From: Lachnotalea sp. AF33-28
GTDB taxonomy: Bacteria; Bacillota; Clostridia; Lachnospirales; Lachnospiraceae
Length of the DNA stretch: 64,000 nt
Assembly: GCF_003477885.1 (NCBI RefSeq)
Contig: NZ_QUEE01000001.1
Coordinates: 310,001 to 374,000 of the forward strand
Direction of reading: 5' to 3'
Under the pieces are notes generated by a model, which did no database searches, had not been told where the DNA came from, and worked only from the letters and a program-made list of their open reading frames with translations. The position numbers and the translations under genes are program-made. This document shows, one piece after another, positions 27,138 through 35,750 of this stretch; the first letter of the stretch is position 1; every line of letters begins with the position of its first letter.

Positions 27138-28040
27138 ATGACAGGGGCGATAAACTTGTACACTTACAGTATACTGCAATGGCTGATTTTCTTCTACATA
27201 TATTGCTTCATCGGATGGGTATTTGAATCCTCCTGGGTATCCTTCTTAAGCAGAAGGTTCGTAAACAGAGGATTTTTAAGGGCGCCGCTTCTGCCGCTCT
27301 ATGGCACAGGGGCAATCATGATGCTCTGGGTATCCATCCCCTTTCAGGGCAATCTGTTAATGACGTTTATCGCCGGCACGGTCGGCGCTACGATTCTGGA
27401 ATATATTGTGGGTGTGGGCATGGAAGCCCTGTTTAAAGTCAAATATTGGGATTACAGCAAACAGCGCTTTAATTTTCAGGGAGTGATCTGTCTCTCCTCG
27501 TCCATCGCATGGGGATTTCTTACGCTGCTGTTAACGCAGGTCATTCACAGGCCGATCGAGGAGCTGGTATTTCGTATGCCGCAGCCTGCCCTGTGGATCG
27601 TGGACATCGCTGTAAGCATCGTGTTTATCGCCGATACGGTAATTTCCGTACACGCAGCTCTGGACATCCGCAAGATGTTGGATAAGATGACAGAGATACG
27701 AGCAGAGCTGGATAAGATCCAGGTACAGCTGTCTTTGTTTAAAATGGAAACAAGGGATCAGCTAAACGGCCTGAAGGACAAAACATTAGAACAGATGGAC
27801 GCATTTAAGGCATATACAAAGGAACAGCTGGAGGCTCTGAAAGAGGCATCTCCTGTGAACTTCAGCCTGCTGGAAACGCTGAAAGAAAAAAGCGCTGAAT
27901 ATGAGTCTGTACGGGAACACTTTAATTTTTTCAAGAAAGCACTGCTGCGGGGCAATCCCAACGCATCGTCCCGCAAGTTTAATGATGCGCTTAAGGATTT
28001 GAAAGCATATCTGGATGAATCAAAAAAAATAAAAAAATAG
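27138..28040 (+). CDS. CmpB-type putative ABC-transporter membrane protein with C-terminal coiled coil
   Basis: About 300 residues from the ATG at 27138, where CCGGTGAT lies eight bases upstream. A TTG at 27156 (with AGGGG seven bases before) is an alternative that fits homologues starting near YSILQWLIFFYIYCFIGW. The first half (about 1-160) has four or five membrane helices with FIGWVFES and RRFVNRGFLRAPLLPLYG, the signature of the PF06541 family of unknown function. The second half is soluble and helical (MTEIRAELDKIQVQLS, DQLNGLKDKTLEQM) and probably forms a coiled coil. It lies downstream of spoIIID and ends at a terminator. Confidence 0.85.
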   Translation: MTGAINLYTYSILQWLIFFYIYCFIGWVFESSWVSFLSRRFVNRGFLRAPLLPLYGTGAIMMLWVSIPFQGNLLMTFIAGTVGATILEYIVGVGMEALFKVKYWDYSKQRFNFQGVICLSSSIAWGFLTLLLTQVIHRPIEELVFRMPQPALWIVDIAVSIVFIADTVISVHAALDIRKMLDKMTEIRAELDKIQVQLSLFKMETRDQLNGLKDKTLEQMDAFKAYTKEQLEALKEASPVNFSLLETLKEKSAEYESVREHFNFFKKALLRGNPNASSRKFNDALKDLKAYLDESKKIKK

Positions 28041-28045
28041 GATCT

Positions 28046-28078
28046 GCCTGCGGTGGTAATTTAACCGCAGGCTTTTTT
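28046..28078 (+). terminator. Rho-independent terminator
   Basis: 9-bp arms GCCTGCGGT (28046-28054) and ACCGCAGGC (28064-28072) followed by six T. It ends the CmpB-type gene and separates it from the convergent RND gene. Confidence 0.85.
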
Positions 28079-28115
28079 CTGTTGATGCAGATGTATTGCT
28101 TGTACAGAAGCCCTC

Positions 28116-31100
28116 TTATCTGTCTTTTACGGCCAGTGAATAGAGTACGGGGACGACTACCATCGTGAGAACAGTGGAAAACAGAAGCCCGAAAAGCAGT
28201 ACAGAGGCCATGGGGGCTGTCATCGGATCGCCGGCAAGGATCAGAGGCACAAGGCCTATGCAGGTGGTGGTGCTGGACATCATGATGGGGCGGAACCTGG
28301 CGGCAACAGCCTGGCGGCACGCATCCATGAGGGATGCCCCCTGTCTGCGCAGTTCATCCATCGCTTCAATCAGCAGGATGCCGTTATTCACTACGATACC
28401 GAACAGGCTGACCACGCCGAGCAGCGCCATGACCTGGATATCCATATTCAGCATAAACAGCCCCAGGCAGCAGCCGATCAGGCTTAAAGGGATCGTGCTC
28501 AAGATGATAAATGGCTTTTTAAAATTACTGAACTGCAGAAGCAGAATCACATAGATTACGACCACCGCTGCGAGGGCTCCCAGCCCCAGGTCACTGACCA
28601 GATCCATCATGCTCTTTACTTCACCCATAGAGGCGATACCGGTCTCTTCTAAATCCATATCCGGAATGTAATCGCGGTTTAAAGTATTCTCTATGGTAAA
28701 GGCGCTGTAACCGGGGCTGACATCGCTTAACACCTTCACACAGCGTCTGCCGTTATAGTGGTCTATCACCGGTATGGCTGACTCCAGCTCCACTTCCGCG
28801 ACCTGCCCTAACAGCACCTGTGTCTCTGAGATAGAGGAGGATATGGGCAGCTGATACAGTTCCTCAAGGCTTGAAACATTGCTGCGTACCACGATGTCCA
28901 TGTCCGCGCCTCCCGCGGAATAGGTGCTGGCTGCGGCCCCCATCAGGCTTGTGTTCAGCTGTTTTACCACATCGTATTTTAACAGGCCGTATCCGGACAG
29001 CATTTCGCCATCCAGCTTTACGCGGTACTGGTACTGCGGCTGGGATGCGGTGCACCGGACGTTTTCGGTGCCGGGAATCTGCTCCAGGGCAGCCATCAGG
29101 CTGCCGGCGGCCCCGTTGATTTTATCCATATCGATCCCTGTAACATTCAGAACGATCCTGGCGTCTGTGGGGATCGAATACTCCAGGCACTTCACCTCTG
29201 CATCAGCTCCGGCAATTGCGCCATCCATCAGTGCCTGGATGTGCCGGGCTGCATCCGAAATATCCGAATACTTTTTCAGTTCCTCTTCGTTAAGCTGCAT
29301 CATGATCTGGGACACGTTATCCGCCGCCGTTACGGTCGGCACGGTCAGAAAAAAGCTGGGCAGCCCTTTCCCCACTGCGGTGGTATAGTGATCCACAAGG
29401 GGTTCCTCTTTCAGGATGTCTTCCGCTATGGCGGTCAGCTCCGCGGTCTTTGCCAGGCTCATCGTCTCCCCCTTCAGGTTCAGATAGATGATGGGCTTGG
29501 AGGCCGCCGGGAAAAACTGCATCCCAAGATTCAATACCAGAAACAAGGCGATGCCCAGGGTGCCGAAGGCTGCAACGATCGTCAGAATCCTGTGGCGCAG
29601 CCCCAGGGCCAGCAGCCTGGTAAAGCCCTTTCTTACTATTCCTTCACGGCCTGCTTTTTTTGCCGACTCCGGTTGAAAGAAATAATAGGCCAGCACAGGA
29701 ATGACAAACATCGCCAGGCAATAGCTGGCTGTGAGCGCAGCTATCACCACAGTAGGGATCGTATTGGCAACCTTGCCTATGGCTCCGGGCACGATATAGA
29801 TCACGCTGAAGGTGACCATAGTGGTCAGCGTGGAGGTCAGCACGGGAATGGCGGTGGATTTCACCGCATCCACGATGGCGGACACCCTCTCCTTTCCCTT
29901 ATTCAGGTTCTGCTGTATCTCTTCGCTTATGACAATCGCGTTATCCACCAGTATGCCCAGGCTGACAATCAGCGCGGCGATGGAGATAAACTGGAACTCA
30001 ATGTGCAGCAGGTTCATGACGATGAACGTGATAACGATGGACATAGGCAGGGCCACCGAGATCACCATGGCGTTGCGCAGCCGCACCCCGATCATGACCA
30101 CGATCACGATCAGCAGTATACTCTCTAACAGGTTGACAATAAAATCCGTGATGGAAGCATCAATATCCTCAGGTGAATACACCACCTCGTGAAAATTGAT
30201 ATCCTCCGGCACCTCTTCCTTCAGCCGGTCTATGACTGCGCGCACGTCTTTTCCAATGTTGACGGCATTCTTCCCTTCCGTAAAGTTTCCGGTCAGCAAT
30301 ATGGCGTTTTCACCGTCCTGCTTATAAAAGAATTCATCCACATCTTCGATATAAATATCCGCAATGTCCTTCAGCTTCACAAAGCTTAGCGAATCCGAAG
30401 CTCCGCTCACCACAGTGTTTTCTATATCCCTAAGGCTTTCAAACACCGCGGGCGTATTTACATTGATCGTGCCGCTTTCGTAGCTGATGCTGCCGGAAGG
30501 GATGTTCAGGTTCTGGGCCTGAAGCAGCGACAGCACATTTTCTATGCTGATGCCGTAAAGTTTCATCTGCTCTATGGAAAGCTCCACCGCTACCTGCCGT
30601 GTCCTCTGGCCGTCTATGGTGATAGAGGACACACCGTCCACTTCCATCAGTTCATCTTTAATGATTTTCGCGTATTCCTGCAGCTCTTGGCTGGTATAGT
30701 CCGCCCCTGACAGGGAGATGATGAACTGATTATCCGTCACCACACTGGTATTGATGCTGCTCTCCTGGCACATCTGGGGAAGATTTGGCTGCACATCCTC
30801 AATGGCCCGGCGCAGGTCGCTCTCCACCTCTTCCATCTGTACATCCATATCATACATCAGGATGATGGCGGAGGCACTCTCCAGGCTCATGCTCGTATAA
30901 TAATCCACATGCTCAAGGCCGGCGACCGCGTCCTCCAGCCGTTCCGTCACGGCGCTCTCCACCTCTTCGGGGGATGCGCCTGGGTAAACTGTGGTGATGA
31001 CCGCAGCCGCCACCGCCGTGTTGGGATTCTCCTGCTTCGGTATGACATAGTAGCTGTACGCCCCATAGAAGGCAATCAAGAACAGGAAAAATATAACCTG

Positions 31101-31139
31101 TGATCTCTTTTTTATAAGAAGCTTAACAATCTTTTCCAT
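28116..31139 (-). CDS. RND-family efflux transporter permease
   Basis: 1007 residues, a full-length AcrB-type RND protein. One membrane helix at the N-terminus (SQVIFFLFLIAFYGAYSYYVI) is followed by a large extracytoplasmic loop, then helices including DNAIVISEEIQQNLNKGKERV, which matches the proton-relay region, and a second half with the same plan ending LLFGLLFSTVLTMVVVPVLYSLAV. RND pumps are common in Gram-negatives, and firmicute copies work without a TolC channel. The gene follows the adaptor gene by 21 bases in a TetR-led operon. Substrates could be drugs, lipids or a peptide. Confidence 0.93.
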   Translation of the reverse strand: MEKIVKLLIKKRSQVIFFLFLIAFYGAYSYYVIPKQENPNTAVAAAVITTVYPGASPEEVESAVTERLEDAVAGLEHVDYYTSMSLESASAIILMYDMDVQMEEVESDLRRAIEDVQPNLPQMCQESSINTSVVTDNQFIISLSGADYTSQELQEYAKIIKDELMEVDGVSSITIDGQRTRQVAVELSIEQMKLYGISIENVLSLLQAQNLNIPSGSISYESGTINVNTPAVFESLRDIENTVVSGASDSLSFVKLKDIADIYIEDVDEFFYKQDGENAILLTGNFTEGKNAVNIGKDVRAVIDRLKEEVPEDINFHEVVYSPEDIDASITDFIVNLLESILLIVIVVMIGVRLRNAMVISVALPMSIVITFIVMNLLHIEFQFISIAALIVSLGILVDNAIVISEEIQQNLNKGKERVSAIVDAVKSTAIPVLTSTLTTMVTFSVIYIVPGAIGKVANTIPTVVIAALTASYCLAMFVIPVLAYYFFQPESAKKAGREGIVRKGFTRLLALGLRHRILTIVAAFGTLGIALFLVLNLGMQFFPAASKPIIYLNLKGETMSLAKTAELTAIAEDILKEEPLVDHYTTAVGKGLPSFFLTVPTVTAADNVSQIMMQLNEEELKKYSDISDAARHIQALMDGAIAGADAEVKCLEYSIPTDARIVLNVTGIDMDKINGAAGSLMAALEQIPGTENVRCTASQPQYQYRVKLDGEMLSGYGLLKYDVVKQLNTSLMGAAASTYSAGGADMDIVVRSNVSSLEELYQLPISSSISETQVLLGQVAEVELESAIPVIDHYNGRRCVKVLSDVSPGYSAFTIENTLNRDYIPDMDLEETGIASMGEVKSMMDLVSDLGLGALAAVVVIYVILLLQFSNFKKPFIILSTIPLSLIGCCLGLFMLNMDIQVMALLGVVSLFGIVVNNGILLIEAMDELRRQGASLMDACRQAVAARFRPIMMSSTTTCIGLVPLILAGDPMTAPMASVLLFGLLFSTVLTMVVVPVLYSLAVKDR

Positions 31140-31160
31140 GCGTCCTCCCGGTCTGATATT

Positions 31161-32849
31161 CTACTCCAATATGGAAACCCGGCCTCCCGACTTCACGGTC
31201 TTCATCCCTTCCGTTATGATCATTCCGCCTTCTTCCAGCCCTTCTACGCATACTATATCATCGCTGATATCTGTGATCTTTACCTTGCGCACCGCTGCTC
31301 GCCCGTCCTCTACGGCCATCACATAATCCTCTCCGTTGTTTAAGATCACGCTGATGGGCAGCCAGACCCCGCGCTTTTCATTGCCTGTTATCTTCACGCT
31401 GGCCGTCTCTCCCAGATAAAGCCCGTCATCCGTGCTGTCAATGCTCACGTTGGTGGAATAGGTCCGGCTTGTTTCGTCGGGAAGGGTGCCGATATCCAGA
31501 ACCTTCCCCGAATATGTATTTCCGTTTACGGTAATTTCGGCCAGCATGCCGGCTGATATCTCACGCACGTCTGCCTGTGAAACTCCAAAATTCACCACCA
31601 TCTCATGGGAGCCGATCACCATGATGGGCACCAAAGGGTTCGCCATAGCGCCCTCTTTCGTGGTGATTGTCACCACATAACCGTCCGACGGCGATACCAG
31701 CACGGTATCCTCCACCGCGCCGTTTGCCATCTCGTAGGCCGACTTTGCCGCGTTGTAAGAGGAAACGGCGCTATTATAGTTTAGCTCCGCCGCATCCAGC
31801 TGATATTTCAGCAGATCCTTACCGGTTACGGACGGCTGGGTGCTGGTATCAATGGTGTCATACGCCTGCTGCAGCGTCTGGACTTCCGCCTTCAACGCCG
31901 CCAGCTCCGTTTCTTTTTGAGCCTTGCCCAGATCCTGTTCCTTCTGTGCCAGAGCATTCTGGGCGCTCACCAGCCCGGTCTGTTCCGCCGCCCATATGCT
32001 CTCGGCATCCTGCCAGGCCTGGCGCTTTTCCGGAATCACATTGCCGCTCACGCTGTCCTCCAGGGATTTCTGGTATTCCTCTCTGGCTTTATCCGCAGCG
32101 GCGCGGGAGGCTTCCACACGCTTTGCTGCCTCGTCCACCGCCCTGCGCTCCGGTTCGCAGGCGGCATTAACCTCATCAAGTTCCTTCTGCTTAGCGTCCC
32201 GCCTGCCTGTGGCCTCGTCCAATGCCTTTTTAGCCTCTTCCTTCTGCTGGTCCGGATTCACAATTTCCGCGCTGTCATATCGGGCCTGTGCCTCATCCCT
32301 GGCCACCCTGGCCGATTCCATCGCAGATCTGGCCGATTCCATGCTTTCCTTGGCCTGGGCAGCCGCATCCGTCACTTTCGAATCATCCAGTCTGGCCAGC
32401 ACATCCCCCGCCCTGACCTCATCACCTTCAGATACGAACAGCGTTTCCAGCGTTCCGATGGTGGGAACCGTAAGCTGTGTGAGGGTCTGCGGCTGCACCA
32501 GTCCGATATAATTGATATAGATGTCATGGGACGCCGGGGATACTTCCATCACCTTAACCGGATACACCTTTTCCTTTGCTGTAACGGTCTCCGCCTTATC
32601 TTTGCCGCGCATGAAAAACCAGACCACACCGCACACCAGTGCCAGAACAAGCGCTGCAGCCACCATGATTTTTTTCCAATATCCGCCCGGCTGTTTTTTC
32701 TTCAAAATCCCGTTTTCCTCATCGCCCCGCTCCGGCTTATGATCCGCCGGACCTTCTGCGGGTGTTTTTGTGCTCCATCCTTCCGCCGAGTATCTGGCGG
32801 CTGCCTCATCCATTGGCAGCTCCGTCCTATGCCTGTCCGCTCTTCCCAT
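31161..32849 (-). CDS. RND efflux adaptor (HlyD/MexA-type membrane-fusion protein)
   Basis: 562 residues from MGRADRHRTELP; AGGAGG sits six bases upstream of the ATG at 32849. The gene overlaps the tetR stop by 23 bases, so translation is coupled. A cytoplasmic N-terminal stretch of about 60 residues precedes one membrane helix (IMVAAALVLALVCGVVWFF), then a lipoyl half (VSEGDEVRAGDVLARLDD), a long alpha-hairpin rich in Ala/Glu/Lys (about 150-300), the second lipoyl half (VVTITTKEGAMANPLVPIMVIG) and beta-barrel domains. The cytoplasmic extension is longer than in most adaptors. Confidence 0.92.
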   Translation of the reverse strand: MGRADRHRTELPMDEAAARYSAEGWSTKTPAEGPADHKPERGDEENGILKKKQPGGYWKKIMVAAALVLALVCGVVWFFMRGKDKAETVTAKEKVYPVKVMEVSPASHDIYINYIGLVQPQTLTQLTVPTIGTLETLFVSEGDEVRAGDVLARLDDSKVTDAAAQAKESMESARSAMESARVARDEAQARYDSAEIVNPDQQKEEAKKALDEATGRRDAKQKELDEVNAACEPERRAVDEAAKRVEASRAAADKAREEYQKSLEDSVSGNVIPEKRQAWQDAESIWAAEQTGLVSAQNALAQKEQDLGKAQKETELAALKAEVQTLQQAYDTIDTSTQPSVTGKDLLKYQLDAAELNYNSAVSSYNAAKSAYEMANGAVEDTVLVSPSDGYVVTITTKEGAMANPLVPIMVIGSHEMVVNFGVSQADVREISAGMLAEITVNGNTYSGKVLDIGTLPDETSRTYSTNVSIDSTDDGLYLGETASVKITGNEKRGVWLPISVILNNGEDYVMAVEDGRAAVRKVKITDISDDIVCVEGLEEGGMIITEGMKTVKSGGRVSILE

Positions 32850-33543
32850 CAGCATCCTCCTGTCTCCAACGTATTCTCCCTTCGGCAGTGGCCGCAGAGA
32901 TATAATTGCTGGCAGCATTTACCTGCGCGAATACAAAGTCATACATTACCTTATGATCGTATTCCATGGGGTCATCCAGGATATAACGGAACTGGCGCTC
33001 CACACCGGCACAGAGCGATACGCAGCAGATATCGGTCAGCCTCTCAAAAGCGGTCCAGGTCTGCCGGTCCATCTCCAGCAGCCTCAGTATGCTCTCCTTC
33101 ACAATGGCGGCAAAGCACTCACGAAGCTTATCCCCTACCACTCTGGCATTGAGCAGAATCTTCATGCGCCTGGGCTCCGTCCTGCACAATTCCATGATGC
33201 GCGAAAGAATGCGGCCGATCAGTTCCAGAATCAATCCGACTGATGGCTCCATGTCCTGTGAAGGCCTAAAATCCGGCGGAATCTCCAGCCTCATTCGTGT
33301 CATATCCACCAGATTACCGCTCTCCTCACGTATGATTTGATTAATCCGGTCCGTCATCGGAGCCGTGATCGCCCTGATCAGCTCATCCTTGTTTTCAAAA
33401 TATCGGTATACATTTCCCGCCGTGATCCCCGCTGCACGTCCGATCTCCCGCATATTGATATCGCATGTGCCGTTTTCCAGCATAGCATCCATGGCCGCCT
33501 CCAGAATTGCCTGCCGCACCTCATCTTTTAATGTCTGAGCCAT
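32827..33543 (-). CDS. TetR-family repressor of the RND operon
   Basis: 238 residues from MAQTLKDEVRQAILEAAM; GGGAG lies seven bases upstream, while the in-frame ATG at 33561 precedes that site. The N-terminal TetR helix-turn-helix is CDINMREIGRAAGITAGNVYRYFENKDEL in part (about 30-58), and the rest is a helical ligand-binding domain. It is the first gene of the tetR-adaptor-RND operon under the promoter at 33570-33598, and likely represses it. Confidence 0.92.
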   Translation of the reverse strand: MAQTLKDEVRQAILEAAMDAMLENGTCDINMREIGRAAGITAGNVYRYFENKDELIRAITAPMTDRINQIIREESGNLVDMTRMRLEIPPDFRPSQDMEPSVGLILELIGRILSRIMELCRTEPRRMKILLNARVVGDKLRECFAAIVKESILRLLEMDRQTWTAFERLTDICCVSLCAGVERQFRYILDDPMEYDHKVMYDFVFAQVNAASNYISAATAEGRIRWRQEDADGKSGQA

Positions 33544-33555
33544 AAATAAACTCCC

Positions 33556-33598
33556 GTTCATTTTTTAATAGTATACATCAGTTCATTTTTTGAGTCAA
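33556..33598 (-). promoter_or_regulatory. Promoter of the tetR-RND operon with repeated operator-like sequence
   Basis: Minus strand: TTGACT (33593-33598), 17-bp spacer, TATACT (33570-33575). An 11-base direct repeat AAAAAATGAAC occurs in the spacer (33581-33591) and just after the -10 box (33556-33566), 25 bases apart, well placed for repressor binding. The rest of the gap to 33841 shows nothing clear. Confidence 0.65.
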
Positions 33599-33840
33599 AT
33601 GAAAAAAGTATAAACAGATGGCATCGCGAATCTTCCCCCCTAACCGTTTTTCATTCGCATCGTACACCCCATATGTATATAATGTATATATGCACGGTAT
33701 TTCTGAATTCTTTACAGGGTAAAAATCGTTTTCCTATAAATTGCTGGGCCACGGACATGTAATCAAGTACAAGATTCTCAACTGGTCTCGACACAACTCA
33801 GCATTGGAATACAATGCCCCATGCCAGAAAGATACCGGCT

Positions 33841-34878
33841 TTATTCATAATCTTCTATCTTCCACTCCGACTTCCAGTCGATGTATACCATTTCGCCTTC
33901 AAACCGAAGTGGAAGCCACACATAATCTGAAATGGAGGTATTTCTCGAAGCATCCAGATCGAAGTCCATTCTTTCATTGCCTTTTCCATTGAACATATTT
34001 TCATACCACTTGGCATACACTGGGTATTCCATATCCATAAGATCCGGAAGCCAGCGATCCGCACAGGCTATATAAAGATCCTTTTTTCCCTGAACCATAA
34101 AAACAGAGGATATCTGGGAATGGAAGGAGGTCCGACTCAAATCATTCACATGAGGATTTCCCAAAACCCGAAAGGGTCCGTGCCAGGTATCTGCAATGGC
34201 CACCTCCGACGGATTCGGAAAATATCCCGTTGTTCCCGAAGTAATCAGATAATGCTTATGATTGCGGATAAAATGAGCTGTAGCTTCCCGCACATAGGGC
34301 GGATACGGACGGGGAAAATGGGTACTGTAATACCCTGTCACGTCTGTATAATCTGCCGTCAGATCCGCGCAGATCGTCTCACTGTGCACCCGTTCAAAAT
34401 AATAATATGCCTTGCCGTCCTCCGCCACTGCCAGGTCAAAGTCCCCCGCACTCATATTCAGCGGCTTTAAACCTTCCTTCGCCTTGGTATACGGCCCCAG
34501 AATATGATCTGCAGTCAGGACAGTTTCCGTCTGTGTTCCGTCCCTGTGCATGATTTTCAACCACGCTACAAACTTTTTCGTAAACTTATTATAAATAATA
34601 TGAGGCCTGTCCATCATGGATTCTGGATGAAGGGAAGATACAGGATCCTCCGTTTCCGGTTGAATAATGACTCCTTGATCCTCCCAATTATAAAGATCCT
34701 TCGAAGTATAACAACGTACTCCCCAATGCCAGATCCCGTTTTCTCCGGTGGTCTTTTCCTTATTTTCTCCATACCAGTAGTAAAGACCGTCCAAATACAT
34801 AACAGAACCGGCATGTGCCTGAATCCTGTTTCCTTTAGTATCCAACCAGGGCTTCCCCGGACAAATTCTGTCATACAT
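33841..34878 (-). CDS. GH43-like beta-propeller glycosidase, possibly exo-beta-1,3-galactanase type
   Basis: About 345 residues from MYDRICPGKPWLD at 34878. GAGGAGG lies 11 bases upstream; a TTG at 34884 is an alternative. No signal peptide. The propeller starts GNRIQAHAGSVMYLDGLYYWYGENKE, without the usual GH43 catalytic-base Asp, which is a known trait of the galactanase-type subfamily 24. Then follow GDFDLAVAEDG (pKa-modulating Asp) and YVREATAHFIRNHKHYLITSG with acid Glu at about 198. The subfamily call is by eye and could be the related subfamily 34. It is the last gene of the sensor kinase-response regulator operon. Confidence 0.78.
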   Translation of the reverse strand: MYDRICPGKPWLDTKGNRIQAHAGSVMYLDGLYYWYGENKEKTTGENGIWHWGVRCYTSKDLYNWEDQGVIIQPETEDPVSSLHPESMMDRPHIIYNKFTKKFVAWLKIMHRDGTQTETVLTADHILGPYTKAKEGLKPLNMSAGDFDLAVAEDGKAYYYFERVHSETICADLTADYTDVTGYYSTHFPRPYPPYVREATAHFIRNHKHYLITSGTTGYFPNPSEVAIADTWHGPFRVLGNPHVNDLSRTSFHSQISSVFMVQGKKDLYIACADRWLPDLMDMEYPVYAKWYENMFNGKGNERMDFDLDASRNTSISDYVWLPLRFEGEMVYIDWKSEWKIEDYE

Positions 34879-34967
34879 AAACAAATAAACCTCCTCTAAA
34901 CACAGCATCTCTCTCCGGAAGTAATACACCCTGCCGAGAGACGACCGCCTGATTTAAACACACTTTC

Positions 34968-35750
34968 TTATTTTTTTTGCTCTAGCAGATTTTTCCGGTA
35001 TTGCGTTGGCGATACCTGCTCTCGCTTTTTGAAAACCTTTCGCATATATGTGGCATCAGAAAATCCCGCCTTACAGGCAATCACATCTATGGAATAGTCC
35101 GTCGCAAGAAGCAGACTCTTCACCTTCCGGATCCGCTCACTGACAATGAAAGAATTTAACGTCTCGCCGGATTTTTTATGAAAAATATAAGACAAATAAT
35201 CCTCATTCAAAAAAATCCGGTTTGCGATCAGCATCCTGTTCAGCTCCAAAGAGGAAATATTTTCCCGAACAACCTTTTTGACCTGATTCACAATATCCAT
35301 AGTGGTCTCTTCTCTGGTCAGCCTGATGCGCTCCTCTGCCGTTAAGCTGCTCCACCATTTATCAAACACCTTCTCATGAATCCTTTTATCAATGGCTTCC
35401 TGAACTACCATCTTAATCACCCGTATGGAAACCGGCTTCAGCAGATATTTGATGCAATTGTGCTGCATAGCATTATAGGCATATTCGAATTTTTTATGTG
35501 CAGTAAGCAGAATTTTTACAGGATCCAGCTTCCGCTGCTCCATCCACCTTAAAAGATCCAGTCCTGATTCACCCGGCATCTCCACATCGGTTATGAGAAT
35601 TTCCACTTCATTTTTGTCCAGGATGTCCTTTGCTCCCTGGACACTGTAGGCACAAAAGACCGAATCCAGCTCCAAATCATCGCATCTGAGGCTATCACTG
35701 ATACTCTCTGCTATTAAATATTCATCATCTACCACCAACAGATTCATCAT
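34968..35750 (-). CDS. YesN-type response regulator with AraC DNA-binding domain
   Basis: 260 residues: a receiver domain (1-120) with acidic pair DDE at 8-10, phosphorylated Asp at about 55 (ILITDVEMPG) and Lys in YLLKPVS, then a C-terminal double HTH (about 155-255; IDVIACKAGFSDATYMRKVFKKR). The linker is much shorter than in the 500-residue YesN proteins. It overlaps the sensor kinase by 26 bases. It probably activates the adjacent glycosidase and transporter genes. Confidence 0.93.
   Translation of the reverse strand: MMNLLVVDDEYLIAESISDSLRCDDLELDSVFCAYSVQGAKDILDKNEVEILITDVEMPGESGLDLLRWMEQRKLDPVKILLTAHKKFEYAYNAMQHNCIKYLLKPVSIRVIKMVVQEAIDKRIHEKVFDKWWSSLTAEERIRLTREETTMDIVNQVKKVVRENISSLELNRMLIANRIFLNEDYLSYIFHKKSGETLNSFIVSERIRKVKSLLLATDYSIDVIACKAGFSDATYMRKVFKKREQVSPTQYRKNLLEQKK

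Noticed and set aside
29241..30128. 295-codon open frame on the plus strand
   Set aside because: Antisense to the RND pump. The product is a His/Gly/Gln-rich shadow typical of the opposite strand of membrane proteins.
31917..33152. 411-codon open frame on the plus strand
   Set aside because: Antisense to the adaptor and tetR genes, both of which have clear domains, ribosome sites and a promoter.
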